Below are positions 16,066-24,558 of a stretch of 24,558 nucleotides of DNA, in pieces. The position numbers and the translations under genes were made by a program. The number at the start of each line of letters is the position of its first letter. Position 1 is the first letter of the stretch. This DNA comes from Coemansia sp. RSA 1804 (taxonomy: Eukaryota; Kickxellomycota; Kickxellomycetes; Kickxellales; Kickxellaceae): contig JANBTH010000235.1 in the NCBI GenBank assembly GCA_027578815.1, forward strand, positions 1 to 24,558. Direction: 5' to 3'. The notes below the pieces were generated by a model. That model was not told the origin of the DNA, searched no databases, and saw nothing but the letters and a program-made list of their open reading frames with translations.

Positions 16066-19038
16066 ATGGCGGCGGCGGACGAGTGCAGGGGCTTTGCAGG
16101 CAGCGACGGAGGCAACTCACAGTGGGAAAAGGACTGGCATCTGGCGTCGGTGTTCATCGTGACCGGCGCCAGCGCACTGGGCGTGTTTCTCCCAATAGTC
16201 AGCCAAACAGTGCGCGGCTTCGGGCACAAATCACTGGTGCCGATGTTTGCCGTCCAGATGGCGCAGTTCTTTGGATCGGGCGTGATTGTGGCAACGGCCT
16301 TTATCCACCTGTTCCCGGCGGCAGCCGAAGCGCTGGCGAATGTGTGTTTGGGCGCCTTTGCCGACAAGTACGGCGCGTGGGCCAGCCTCTTTGCCATGGC
16401 CGCTGCTTTCACGATGCATAGCGCCGAGTGGTGGCTGGTCGAGGTCTGGGCTGACCGCACGTTGTCTGGCGAGTACGCGGGTGCTGCCGAGGAGGCCGGC
16501 GCAGAGGGCGTACGAGGAGAAGTGTTGCACCAGTATCCGCCGCTGTTGCCTCCGCTGCCGCAGCAGCAGCTGCCGGTTCCGATTCTGTCGCCGCCGGTCA
16601 ATCCGCTGGTGTTTGGCGCAGCTTCCACGCGGTTGCAGTCGGTGCGCACCAGCCAGCTGGCGCCGGGCAGCGGATACTACTACGCACACCAGACAGCGGG
16701 AGCACCATCCACATACACCAGCGCATACACAGGGTTTGCGCTGACAAGACAAGGCAACTACGCAGCGCTTGCGCGGTCGCGGCGGCAGCTTGCCATGGCT
16801 GGGCTGCAAAGCAGCGACAGCGTTGCGCGGTACTTGAGGTCGGATCCGCAGTTTCCCGTGTGCATCACTTCTGCATTGTCTGGAGGACCCGACGCGATAC
16901 GCATGCAGCCGCACCGGGCGTTGGCTTCGGCACGGGGCGCGATCCAGGCAAAGTCCACGCCGGAGCTGATGCACAACCCTTATTCTATTGCAGACGCCGT
17001 AGCGAATTCCGCCGCCTTTACAACAACAACCACCGGCCGCCGCCATCGCCACCACCACCATTACCACCGCCATTATTACCGCGGAAGTCGGCGCAACGAG
17101 TCGCGCGCAGTTTCTTTGCGGCCAAACTCGTTTACTCGGGGCCGGTCGCCGTCGTTCAAGCACAATGGCAGCAGCAGCAAGAATGGCAGCAGCAAGCGCA
17201 GCAGCAATGCGTCGTCTGGTCTGCAGCGGCAGAGAGAGGCCCGTCGGGAGTCGGCACGCAGGGGCTCGGTGGCTGGGCTGGGCTGGAGCCACCGGTGTCT
17301 CAGCATGCCCAGACTTCCACCCACCACGCTGGATGCCGCCATGTGCGAGTCGCTGCTTGCGGAGGAGACAACACTGCCACACAGCCAGCGGCAGAAGCAA
17401 AAGCAGCAGCAGCAGAAGCAGCAGCGCTCCAGCATCAACGGCCCGCCTGCGCGGCTGCAGCCGGTGCCCGAGGACGCTGCTGCGAGGTCTGCAAATAACA
17501 ATAATAATAATGTTAGTAGTGGCGATGAGGATGCCGGATCCGTTGCCGCTCCGTTTGCCACTGCCACCGACACAATAAACCCCGCCAAATCGCCGCTCAG
17601 CGGCAACTCCTCCGTCGATGGCGGCACGCAGCAAAGGCAGCAGCAGAAGCAGCCAAAGCGGGTGTCGATTCCAACACCGAATGCCGCGCCCTCGTCATTT
17701 GTGTACCGCTCGGTGGCCACCGGCATGGCACGCAGCCATCCACATGTGCTTCACTACGGGCTAGGTGGTAATGGAGCGTCTGGCAGGTCTGCAGGTCTAA
17801 TCCATGGCGGACCCAAGTTCGGATCCGGAGCTGGAGCCGGCGGCGTAGCGGTGGCAGCGCCCGGTTTCGACAGCGACAGCGCCGACTCCACAGCCATCCA
17901 CAGCACTGGCAGCAGCAGCGGGAGCACACGGGCCGACGGCACCGGCGTATCTGGTGCCCAGGCGCGAGCACGCAAGCGGCAGCAGCTGAGACATCGGTAT
18001 CCGGTTGAAGTGCAGCGAAGGGCGCTGGCAACCTATGTGCTGGAGCTGGGCATTGCGCTGTACTCCGTGCTGGTTGGTCTGGCGCTCTCCTCCACCACGA
18101 CGATGCGCGGGTTTTTCGCACTGCTGGTGGCCGTCTGTTTCCACCAGATGTTCGAGGGCCTGGCGCTGGGCTCGTCGCTTGCTGAGCTGTACTGGGTCAA
18201 GACGCAGCTTGCCTGCGAGCTGCAGATGGAGCTGAGTGCTGCTGCTGCTGGAGTTGTTTCCAACGGCCATCGCCATATCGACAGCTGCGATGGCCACAGC
18301 GATAGCCATAATGTTGGTAACGGTGGCACCGGAATGACGCGAGACGCCGGATTCTCCACCACCGGTGCTGCCTCTGCTGCTGCTTCAGCGCCTGCGGCAA
18401 CCACCAATGACTGCCTGGTGCCGCTGGCCGAATCGCATGTGTGCGGCACTGGCAATAATGGTCTGGTCGATGAGTTTGTATCAACAGAGGACGATCCTCT
18501 GGCCAGCGGCGCATCGGGCGACTACGCAAAGTCAAAATCAAAGTCACGCCGCACGCTTGCGTCGATGGCCACATCATTTGCGCCCGAGCCATGGCAAATC
18601 AACCCCGACATTGAGCACGCCGTTGTTCTCCCTCCCTCTTCTCCTCCTATTTGCAGCTCCAACAGATCCAGCCCCAGTACCAGCATCAGTGTGCGGCCGC
18701 GGTACCTGATGCACCGCACGGATCCGGATCGGTTTCCCGGTTGGTGGAAAGCCTGGCTTAGTGCTGCCCTATTCACTGCCACCACGCCTGTGGGCATCAT
18801 CGTGGGTCTGGCGCTGCGCTCGGTCTATGAGCCTCATTCGCGGTACGCGCTGCTGCTCAATGGCATCCTACAGAGCATCTGCACCGGCGTCCTTGTCTAC
18901 GCCGGGCTGGTGACGCTGCTGGTTGGAGGATTCAATTCGATTCAGGTCAGACAGTTGCCTAGATCCATGCAGTTTCTCCTGTTCCTGGCCGTCTACGCGG
19001 GTGCTGCTGCCATGGCTGCGGTCAAAATATGGAAGTAA
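16066..19038 (+). CDS. ZIP-family metal transporter with very long loops
   Basis: ZIP proteins move zinc or other divalent metals into the cytosol. At 990 aa this is far longer than the usual fungal Zrt1-type protein (about 350-450). TM1-TM3 are recognisable (ASVFIVTGASALGVFLPIVSQ; VIVATAFIHLFPAAAEAL with His 81; WASLFAMAAAFTM). So are TM4-TM5 (TYVLELGIALYSVLVGLAL; AVCFHQMFEGLALGS with His 693 and Glu 697) and three C-terminal segments. The TM3-TM4 loop is about 500 residues: Ser/Gln/Asn-rich, with a His cluster at 327-336. The TM5-TM6 loop, normally short, is about 180 residues. In TM4 the family's FHS is LYS here (Tyr 666), so one expected metal ligand is missing. The loops are GC-rich and open throughout, so they look coding, not retained introns. 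The metal transported is unknown. Confidence 0.88.
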   Translation: MAAADECRGFAGSDGGNSQWEKDWHLASVFIVTGASALGVFLPIVSQTVRGFGHKSLVPMFAVQMAQFFGSGVIVATAFIHLFPAAAEALANVCLGAFADKYGAWASLFAMAAAFTMHSAEWWLVEVWADRTLSGEYAGAAEEAGAEGVRGEVLHQYPPLLPPLPQQQLPVPILSPPVNPLVFGAASTRLQSVRTSQLAPGSGYYYAHQTAGAPSTYTSAYTGFALTRQGNYAALARSRRQLAMAGLQSSDSVARYLRSDPQFPVCITSALSGGPDAIRMQPHRALASARGAIQAKSTPELMHNPYSIADAVANSAAFTTTTTGRRHRHHHHYHRHYYRGSRRNESRAVSLRPNSFTRGRSPSFKHNGSSSKNGSSKRSSNASSGLQRQREARRESARRGSVAGLGWSHRCLSMPRLPPTTLDAAMCESLLAEETTLPHSQRQKQKQQQQKQQRSSINGPPARLQPVPEDAAARSANNNNNNVSSGDEDAGSVAAPFATATDTINPAKSPLSGNSSVDGGTQQRQQQKQPKRVSIPTPNAAPSSFVYRSVATGMARSHPHVLHYGLGGNGASGRSAGLIHGGPKFGSGAGAGGVAVAAPGFDSDSADSTAIHSTGSSSGSTRADGTGVSGAQARARKRQQLRHRYPVEVQRRALATYVLELGIALYSVLVGLALSSTTTMRGFFALLVAVCFHQMFEGLALGSSLAELYWVKTQLACELQMELSAAAAGVVSNGHRHIDSCDGHSDSHNVGNGGTGMTRDAGFSTTGAASAAASAPAATTNDCLVPLAESHVCGTGNNGLVDEFVSTEDDPLASGASGDYAKSKSKSRRTLASMATSFAPEPWQINPDIEHAVVLPPSSPPICSSNRSSPSTSISVRPRYLMHRTDPDRFPGWWKAWLSAALFTATTPVGIIVGLALRSVYEPHSRYALLLNGILQSICTGVLVYAGLVTLLVGGFNSIQVRQLPRSMQFLLFLAVYAGAAAMAAVKIWK

Positions 19039-20081
19039 GGTAGAAGAAAAAATATATTAAAGTTTGTTCCAGTGTAATGTGAGTAATAATAACATTTATC
19101 AATCGTAATTATATTGAATTCCAGCATACATAGCAAAGATGAGAAATATTATTAATTGCCTTTAACATTTACATACACAAAAATTGATTGATGTCATTTT
19201 GAAACATGTAGGAAACCTATTCCTCTCGGAGAATATTTATTCCCGATATTTCCGACAACTGGGCTCATTGTTTTGAACCAACAAAATGGAATCTTCATGG
19301 TAGAATAAAGCAGTTGCAGAAATCATTTTGCAATAACAATAAAGGCATACTAGTTCTCAGTGACAGGCATTACTTCTTTGTTTCATTCCATTTGGGTATC
19401 TGTTGCAAAACGTCTTAGTGGTCAAGGTGTTCTTTAAGAGAGTCACACTCTATACCACAGACGTAGCAGAGGTACTTTTTTATTTTCCATTTCCAACCAA
19501 TGCAGCCGAAAAAAGTTGTGTAATTGAAAATAGATAATTTGGTGTAGAGCTTTGAATGATTTTTGTGTTGGTATTTTTTAAATGGTATACAGCATAAACC
19601 ATTTTCTTTTATACCTTGAAAACATATAGTATATGGTAGCTATGACGCAATTCGTGTTATATGTTTTTACCTATCGAGAAGCTTCCACTGTGGCATACTG
19701 CACATGGTATCTGATTAACCACTATGCCATTCTAGTCCAAATTATGACTTTATATCGCATTCAGTCGCTTTCATTTCGGTTTAAAAATTCTAATTACAAG
19801 AAAACTATAGTTGTTTGGATGGACATTCCAATATCCATTCAAAAAACAGAAACAGAAACTGCAAATATGAACAAAAAGCAGCGCTATAGAGGGAAAAGCA
19901 TACTCAACCAGCACTATCCGACATTGCTTGAAATGAAATATGGTCATACATTGCTTGGAAACACTGTTATTGCACGCGACAACCTCTAATGACTAATGGT
20001 TTTTGTATAAAGAAGAAAGAAAGAGAACAAGTAAAAAATGGCTAGCCATAAAAGGAAAATTAACATTTATTAGTATTATTA
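19039..20081. other. AT-rich spacer with possible remnants of a broken gene
   Basis: This region lies between the ZIP and MFS stop codons. Two open stretches stand out: plus-strand 19213-19416 (no usable ATG, stop just upstream and at its end) and the 118-codon frame at 19633-19989. They lie in different frames and are separated by several stops. Codons are AT-rich. Confidence 0.35.
19213..19989 (+). pseudogene. Possible degenerate coding region, family unknown
   Basis: The first part reads protein-like (IFIPDISDNWAHCFEPTKW, then later KGILVLSDRHYFFVSFHLG) and then meets several stops. The last part is an open frame from ATG 19633 to a stop at 19987 (for example KSILNQHYPTLLEMKYGHTL). No single frame joins them, so if they belong together the gene carries frameshifts and stops. 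I recognise no family. AT-rich random sequence can give such frames, so the confidence is low. Confidence 0.25.
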
Positions 20082-21563
20082 CTACCTCACGTAGCGGAAG
20101 TCCGGGTGATCGTTTTCCAGATCAACAATCTCGTCGTCCGACAAGCCGCTGATATCCAATGGCCTTTCCTCCTTCGCCTTGTTCCTGAAGCGGATAATCA
20201 GGTGTGCGCAGGTGGCCGTCAGAATACACAGAAGCGCAGCAAACAGATTCATTCCGTGGCCAAACATGTAGCGCGGCGCATCCTTGTTTCTATAGATGTA
20301 CGAGGTGCACAGGCCGCCAAGACCGCCACAGATCACATTCATTGCGCCGGCAAACGCACTGCGTGTCGGGCCGCCAACGTTGCTCATCAGCCATCCGGGT
20401 CCCATGGCGACATTGCCAAACGCTCCAAACGACAGCATGCACAGCGCAAAGATGCGCGCTCCGTTGTTGGTGGTTGCCAGCAGAATCACCGATCCGATTA
20501 CTAGCCATGCTGAGCAGAACAGCGAGCTCCGGTAGTGGTTTCCTAAAAGCTTCGGGTAGTAGCGGCTGACAATAATCCCGACAAATCCGCAGATTCCAGG
20601 CGCTGCCTGCATCGCCTGTGATGCACTGGCGCTGTATCCCATCTGGTTGACAATGATGGACGCAAACGTCAGGATAGTGTTGACGCCAAAGTTTGCGCAG
20701 AACAGAATCAGCGCCTGTGCGTACACAAGCGGATCGTACGCGTGCCGCAGCAGACTCTTGTACTTGACCTTGCGGTGGCCTCCATCTACCTGGTCTGCGT
20801 CCATGCGCTGCTTCAGCAGATCCTTCTCGGGCCGCTTGAGCACCCAGCTGCGCTCCGGATAATCCGACAGCAGCGCATACATCACCAGTCCGTATCCGGC
20901 GGTCACCAGGCCCTCGATGAAGAAGATCCACTCCCACTTTTTGAACCGCGGGTTGGTCATCTTCATAATGCCCGACGCAATGGGTCCGCCAATCACCGCA
21001 CCCACGGGAAACGCCGAGTAGAACAGCGCCACGCGCGACGTCACCATTTCGCGCGGATACCACAGCGTAATAAGCATCAGTGCGCCTGGCGTGGCGCCCG
21101 ATTCGGCAGCACCCAAAAAGAGGCGGCACAGAATGAAGTCAGTGCGGTTCTTTGCAAACGCCATACACATATTGATAAGTCCCCAGACGACCGTGATAAG
21201 GCTGAGCCAGAACCTCGCTCCAAACTTGCGCAGTGCCAGGTTGCTTGGCAACATGAACACCAGGTATGTCGGATACATGATGCTTGCCACCACATTAAAG
21301 TCGCTTCCGGTCATGCCAGTGTCCTTTTCGAGTCCTGCCACCTTAGAAAGCCCCAGGTTGGCGCGGTCCATGCTGTTGAGCACGTTGCTGAGAAATATGA
21401 TCAGAAGAAGAGATGCGTCGATCTTGCGGAACGCCCATTTTAGCTTGTGTTTGGACTCCTCATCCAGCGGTAGCTGCTGTTGCTGCAGCTGCAGCTGTTG
21501 TTGCTTCTCGTCAGAAACCACCTCGCTGTCGACCCTCTTGAGGTCAGAGTCGGACAGTGACAT
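20082..21563 (-). CDS. MFS permease, anion:cation symporter family (Dal5/Tna1/Vht1-like)
   Basis: This is a plasma-membrane proton symporter of the family that imports organic anions and vitamins such as allantoate, nicotinate, biotin or pantothenate. The substrate cannot be told from sequence by eye. The protein has 493 residues with about 12 membrane segments. The family signature follows TM1 (SNVLNSMDRANLGLSKVAGL, then GMTGSDFN). Others are MYPTYLVFMLPSNLALRK, CRLFLGAAESGATPGAL with LWYPRE, the KWEWIFFIEG segment at TM6, and the C-terminal tail HPDFRYVR, close to the HPDFRY ending common in this family. The N-terminus is a polar cytosolic tail with a Gln/Leu run (residues about 20-31). No intron is seen. 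Promoter and 5' UTR lie to the right, in AT-rich DNA. Confidence 0.93.
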   Translation of the reverse strand: MSLSDSDLKRVDSEVVSDEKQQQLQLQQQQLPLDEESKHKLKWAFRKIDASLLLIIFLSNVLNSMDRANLGLSKVAGLEKDTGMTGSDFNVVASIMYPTYLVFMLPSNLALRKFGARFWLSLITVVWGLINMCMAFAKNRTDFILCRLFLGAAESGATPGALMLITLWYPREMVTSRVALFYSAFPVGAVIGGPIASGIMKMTNPRFKKWEWIFFIEGLVTAGYGLVMYALLSDYPERSWVLKRPEKDLLKQRMDADQVDGGHRKVKYKSLLRHAYDPLVYAQALILFCANFGVNTILTFASIIVNQMGYSASASQAMQAAPGICGFVGIIVSRYYPKLLGNHYRSSLFCSAWLVIGSVILLATTNNGARIFALCMLSFGAFGNVAMGPGWLMSNVGGPTRSAFAGAMNVICGGLGGLCTSYIYRNKDAPRYMFGHGMNLFAALLCILTATCAHLIIRFRNKAKEERPLDISGLSDDEIVDLENDHPDFRYVR

Positions 21564-23433
21564 TGTTATTGTTGATATTACTCCAGAAGAAATATATAAA
21601 TACCACTATCAGAATAAAAATATAAAATAGAATATAAAGAGGTGGAAAAATAAAATAATCCCAGTACAATAGCAAAATTGATAAAGAAAAAAGAAGATAA
21701 AGGAGGCGAGTACAGAAAAAACAATACCTAAATGACTAGGGAGGGGGATAAATTGGCTTTTTATATCATTCATAATCGAGGCGCGAGGGATAAAGCATTA
21801 TAGCAGTTTAGCATTCATTGTATGCTGCTTTGCTTGGCTGGTTGGGACGACTATACTGTTTGCGATGAAGAATTTGGTTTGTATTTTTCACTTTTTTGGC
21901 ATCCGTAAATATCTAGACCACACCACACTACCAACATTTACAAAAAAATTTTCCCACTTAAAACCGTCCTTCCAATTAGAGTCGGCCAAAGTTCACAAAA
22001 GGGGAACGAAAGAAGAAAAGAACGGCCCTCTCCCGTCCATTTTATCCGTTGTCCAAAGCTGAGAAAAAGGACCAAAATGCACAGTCCAACAACCGCATGC
22101 AACAGCCACAAGCAGCTATTGCTTGCAAATTGTAAGCCGATCCAAAAGAGTAGCTGAACGAGTGGCAAGTAGTAAAAGTATTGTTTATTGAAATAAAAAA
22201 TCCCTGTGACTAGGAAAATGCAGATTCCACAAGAAAAACTAGCTAGACTCGTCTGTTTTGGTTGTCTGTTTCTCCGGTTAGCTATTTGGTTGGCTCCTTG
22301 GTTGGCTGAGTGGTCTTTTGTGATCCGCACGACCAAACCGCCGGAAATGGAAACGCACTAGCACTATTATAATCAATATTAGTGGAGGAGAAAGATAAAA
22401 GTACGGAAAATCATAATCCATATTATTTCATCTCTTTTCGGAACAAAGAAAAGTGTATTAAATTCTCGGACCTCGCGTAATTGTAGTGTATTATATTGTA
22501 CCCAATCGGAAATACACTATTTCATTCCTTTCATTAATCCATTTCTTCTTTTCAATCAATATCGTCTGGCTAGAGGATTTACAGAAAATAACGAGAATAT
22601 GTTAGTATTGAATATTTTCGCACAGACAACAATCCTTGTCCATGTGCTTTGTATTTGTTTTATTTTCTTTTAATTATGGACGATAGCAAATGCGTTTCTA
22701 GAAGGTAACATTGTTTTTTCCCATGGTCTGTTTAATTATCTCTTTCTTTCTTTCTGCTTTCCGCTCCATCCTTTTCTCTGCGTTTGTACTAGTTGTGCAA
22801 GACCTGCAGCAGCAATTTGGATTGTTACTGCTTGCTCCAAAAAGCGAGGATCAGTTGTTTATTGTAGACCACAGCTGCCAGTTGAATAATCAGAGATCAG
22901 GAGCGACATGTGTGCTAGAATCAGTGAATTAATTACTGATTATGGTGTTATCGGTCAGTCAGTTGGCATTCTTGAAGGCGGGAAAAAGTTCTCATTTGGG
23001 TGCGGCGACGACGTCTTTTGCAAGCGCAAAATGCTGCAAGGGACGGTGATTGGTCAGCAATTCAGTTGCACATTAATAATGTTATGTCTTTTTTCTTTTC
23101 CTTCTTTTTTCATGTCCACTTTTTTTCCTGTTCATTGTTTGTTTGCTTTTTTTGTGCATTTCCACCTTTTAAAAGGCAAGAAAATCCATCCTCAGATCTC
23201 CTTTTTGGGGGCAGGGAAAGAGAGTGAGAAAAATGGATGGAGAAAAAAGGGAGGGGGTGTGGCGGGGTTTTGAAGTTCCCATTCTCCAGGTTTATTTTTT
23301 GGTTCCGCTTTATTTATTATTTAGCTTTACTGTTATCAGAAATACCTCTTATTTACAACACAATCTCTTGCTTGTTTTCATTCCTTCTGCAACAGATAGC
23401 AGCCAGCATCCTTATATTCGTTCGCAGCAGGCG
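21564..23433. other. Long spacer between the divergent MFS and PAS genes
   Basis: This stretch of 1870 bp is AT-rich from 21564 to 22700. An open minus-strand frame at 21938-22336 has AT-rich codons and no family. The part at 22783-23060 is more balanced in base composition and has two overlapping protein-like frames (see findings). From 23085 to 23400 it is T- and CT-rich, like other promoters here. I see no RNA gene. Confidence 0.45.
23047..23055 (-). promoter_or_regulatory. CCAAT box upstream of the PAS-domain gene
   Basis: TGATTGGTC on the plus strand is GACCAATCA on the minus strand, a full match to the RRCCAATCA consensus bound by the HAP/NF-Y complex. It lies about 380 bp upstream of the PAS gene start. 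A 9-bp match can occur by chance. Confidence 0.35.
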
Positions 23434-24549
23434 ATGAGCAACGTACACCGGCCAACGTTTATCGGCATCCACTCGCGCGACGCATCGACGCAGATTCTGT
23501 ACATCTCGTCGGGATGCCGGCAGACGATGGGCTTCACACCAGCGTACATGGTATCGCGGCGCGCACACGAGTTCATAGCAGACCCATACCACAGCGACTA
23601 CCCGAGCATCTATGAAAACAAGGAGGAGACGGAGGAGGCCGACGAGGATGAGGCCAACGCCTACGTAATGTACATGAATATCAAGACGGCGCAAGGCCCG
23701 CCTGTTCTGCACCGGGTGACTACATTCAAGTGCGACAACTGCGTAATCGTCGTGGCAATGGCGTTCCCCGAGCTCCCCTACCAGAATAGACACGAGCTGG
23801 AGGTGCAGATGCTTGACGGCGCAATGAAGCGAATGAACATTACGCGCGAGAAGGAGGCAGAGCGAGCCAACAACCATCGTCAGGCGGCGGCGCTCTGGAG
23901 AATGCGGTCGGAGGCGCAGCAGGGCCAGCGGGTGCCGCTGTACTATGCGCGCACGCGCCAGATCAAGGTTGCGTTTGTGCTGGAGAGCCCGGCCAGCGCG
24001 CCGGATCCAGCTCCAGCTGCCGCGCACATGACTGCCGCCGCCGCCGCTGCTGCCGGCGATGCTGCCGCTGCCGCTGCCGCGCGACGCCAGAATGGGCCGC
24101 TGGTTGTGTTTGTCACGGGATCCATCGGACGACTCATCGATGCAGATACGTCGGATCTCCTGCGCTATCCGTTCCTGAAGCTGGTGGCGCCCGAGGATCT
24201 CCTGCGCGTCAGCAAGTTCTTTGAGAAGCTGGCCGACACGCCGGATGTGCTGTTCGAGACGTTCTCGCTTTTGCAGCGGCCGCACGTGATTGATGGCGAT
24301 ATCGTTGTTGCCGACGAGGACAACTCGCGCGTAGTTGTCGAGTGCTTGGGCGCAAATGTGCAGGACGGCGTTGCGCTGCTTCTGCGCAAGCTGCGCTCCC
24401 AGCTGCCGCCAACCGCCAATGGCCTGGCCAACTACATGCGTCCGAAAGTCCACGAGATGGACGAGGATGGCGGCTACATGTCCTTGTCCGAGATGATCAG
24501 CGATGATCCGGAGACAAGCGATGCGCCCGAATGGTCGCGGCTGCGCTGA
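23434..24549 (+). CDS. PAS-domain protein, two PAS modules, possible sensor or signalling adaptor
   Basis: The protein has 371 residues from the ATG at 23434 (MSNVHRPTFIGIHSRDASTQ). The frame is open upstream to 23224, but that part is low-complexity and promoter-like. The first PAS-like module spans about residues 8-112 (TQILYISSGCRQTMGFTP, VSRRAHEFIADPYHSDYP, CDNCVIVVAMAFPE). A charged helix follows (AMKRMNITREKEAERANNH). The second PAS-like module spans about 185-320 (FVTGSIGRLIDADTSDLLRY, LKLVAPEDLLRVSKFFEKL, VVVECLGANVQDGVALLLRKL) and is interrupted by an Ala-rich insert near residues 196-227. It resembles the PAS parts of fungal white-collar-type proteins, but no zinc finger or kinase is present, and the LOV cysteine motif for flavin photochemistry is absent. 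Ligand and partners are unknown. The C-terminus is acidic. Confidence 0.75.
   Translation: MSNVHRPTFIGIHSRDASTQILYISSGCRQTMGFTPAYMVSRRAHEFIADPYHSDYPSIYENKEETEEADEDEANAYVMYMNIKTAQGPPVLHRVTTFKCDNCVIVVAMAFPELPYQNRHELEVQMLDGAMKRMNITREKEAERANNHRQAAALWRMRSEAQQGQRVPLYYARTRQIKVAFVLESPASAPDPAPAAAHMTAAAAAAAGDAAAAAAARRQNGPLVVFVTGSIGRLIDADTSDLLRYPFLKLVAPEDLLRVSKFFEKLADTPDVLFETFSLLQRPHVIDGDIVVADEDNSRVVVECLGANVQDGVALLLRKLRSQLPPTANGLANYMRPKVHEMDEDGGYMSLSEMISDDPETSDAPEWSRLR
24002..24083 (+). repeat. Ala-rich low-complexity insert in the second PAS module
   Basis: Runs of GCC/GCT/GCG codons encode Pro-Ala and then poly-Ala. They split a beta-strand segment (KVAFVLE) from the next one (PLVVFVTGS). The tract is simple-sequence DNA and probably variable in length. 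Confidence 0.7.
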
Positions 24550-24558
24550 AGCAAGAGA

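Noticed and set aside
21938..22336. 132-codon minus-strand open frame with two hydrophobic stretches
   Set aside because: Its codons are AT-rich, unlike the real genes, and part of it comes from a short tandem repeat (AGCCAACCAA-like, read as ANQGANQ). There is no family similarity that I recognise.

Overview
The window looks like nuclear DNA from an early-diverging fungus, and a Kickxellomycotina-type genome is my best guess. The genes are compact, GC-rich in coding sequence and nearly intronless, and they are separated by pyrimidine-rich or AT-rich intergenic DNA. Fungal affinity comes from an anion:cation-symporter-family MFS permease with its typical C-terminal tail, a Mam3/CNNM-type DUF21-CBS protein, a fungal-style ZIP transporter and an Rli1/ABCE1 gene. 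A cobalamin-dependent methylmalonyl-CoA mutase argues against Dikarya, which generally lack it. Placement below 'early-diverging fungus' is inference.

Left part (1-6021): a mitochondrial group. The mitochondrial acyl carrier protein (minus strand, one intron, cut by the window edge) diverges from methylmalonyl-CoA mutase (plus). The mutase converges with complex I subunit NDUFA6 (minus), an LYR protein whose family partner is mitochondrial ACP. A DUF21/CBS membrane protein follows on the minus strand. The spacer between NDUFA6 and that gene holds a run of stem-loops that could belong to an undescribed structured RNA.

Middle (about 6.1-10.9 kb): an AT-rich, gene-poor island. It has two 241-bp copies of a repeat, 97 percent identical by hand alignment, each with its own 5-bp target-site duplication. 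A 304-bp palindromic derivative of the same family lies between them. One copy sits inside a small decaying minus-strand gene and supplies a new TATA box and start codon to the downstream half of that gene.

Right part (10.9-24.6 kb): ABCE1/Rli1 (plus), two small Cys/His-rich proteins of unknown function (13.0 and 14.3 kb), a 990-residue ZIP-family metal transporter (plus) with very long loops and a Tyr where the TM4 metal-binding His is expected, an MFS permease (minus) and a PAS-domain protein (plus). The two Cys/His-rich proteins beside a ZIP transporter suggest, but do not prove, a metal-handling neighbourhood. AT-rich spacers at 19.0-20.1 kb and 21.6-23.4 kb contain possible fragments of broken genes.

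The strongest candidates for something undescribed are the hairpin cluster at 4063-4211, the TSD-bounded 241-bp repeat family with its captured gene, and the His/Cys-rich small proteins next to the altered ZIP transporter.
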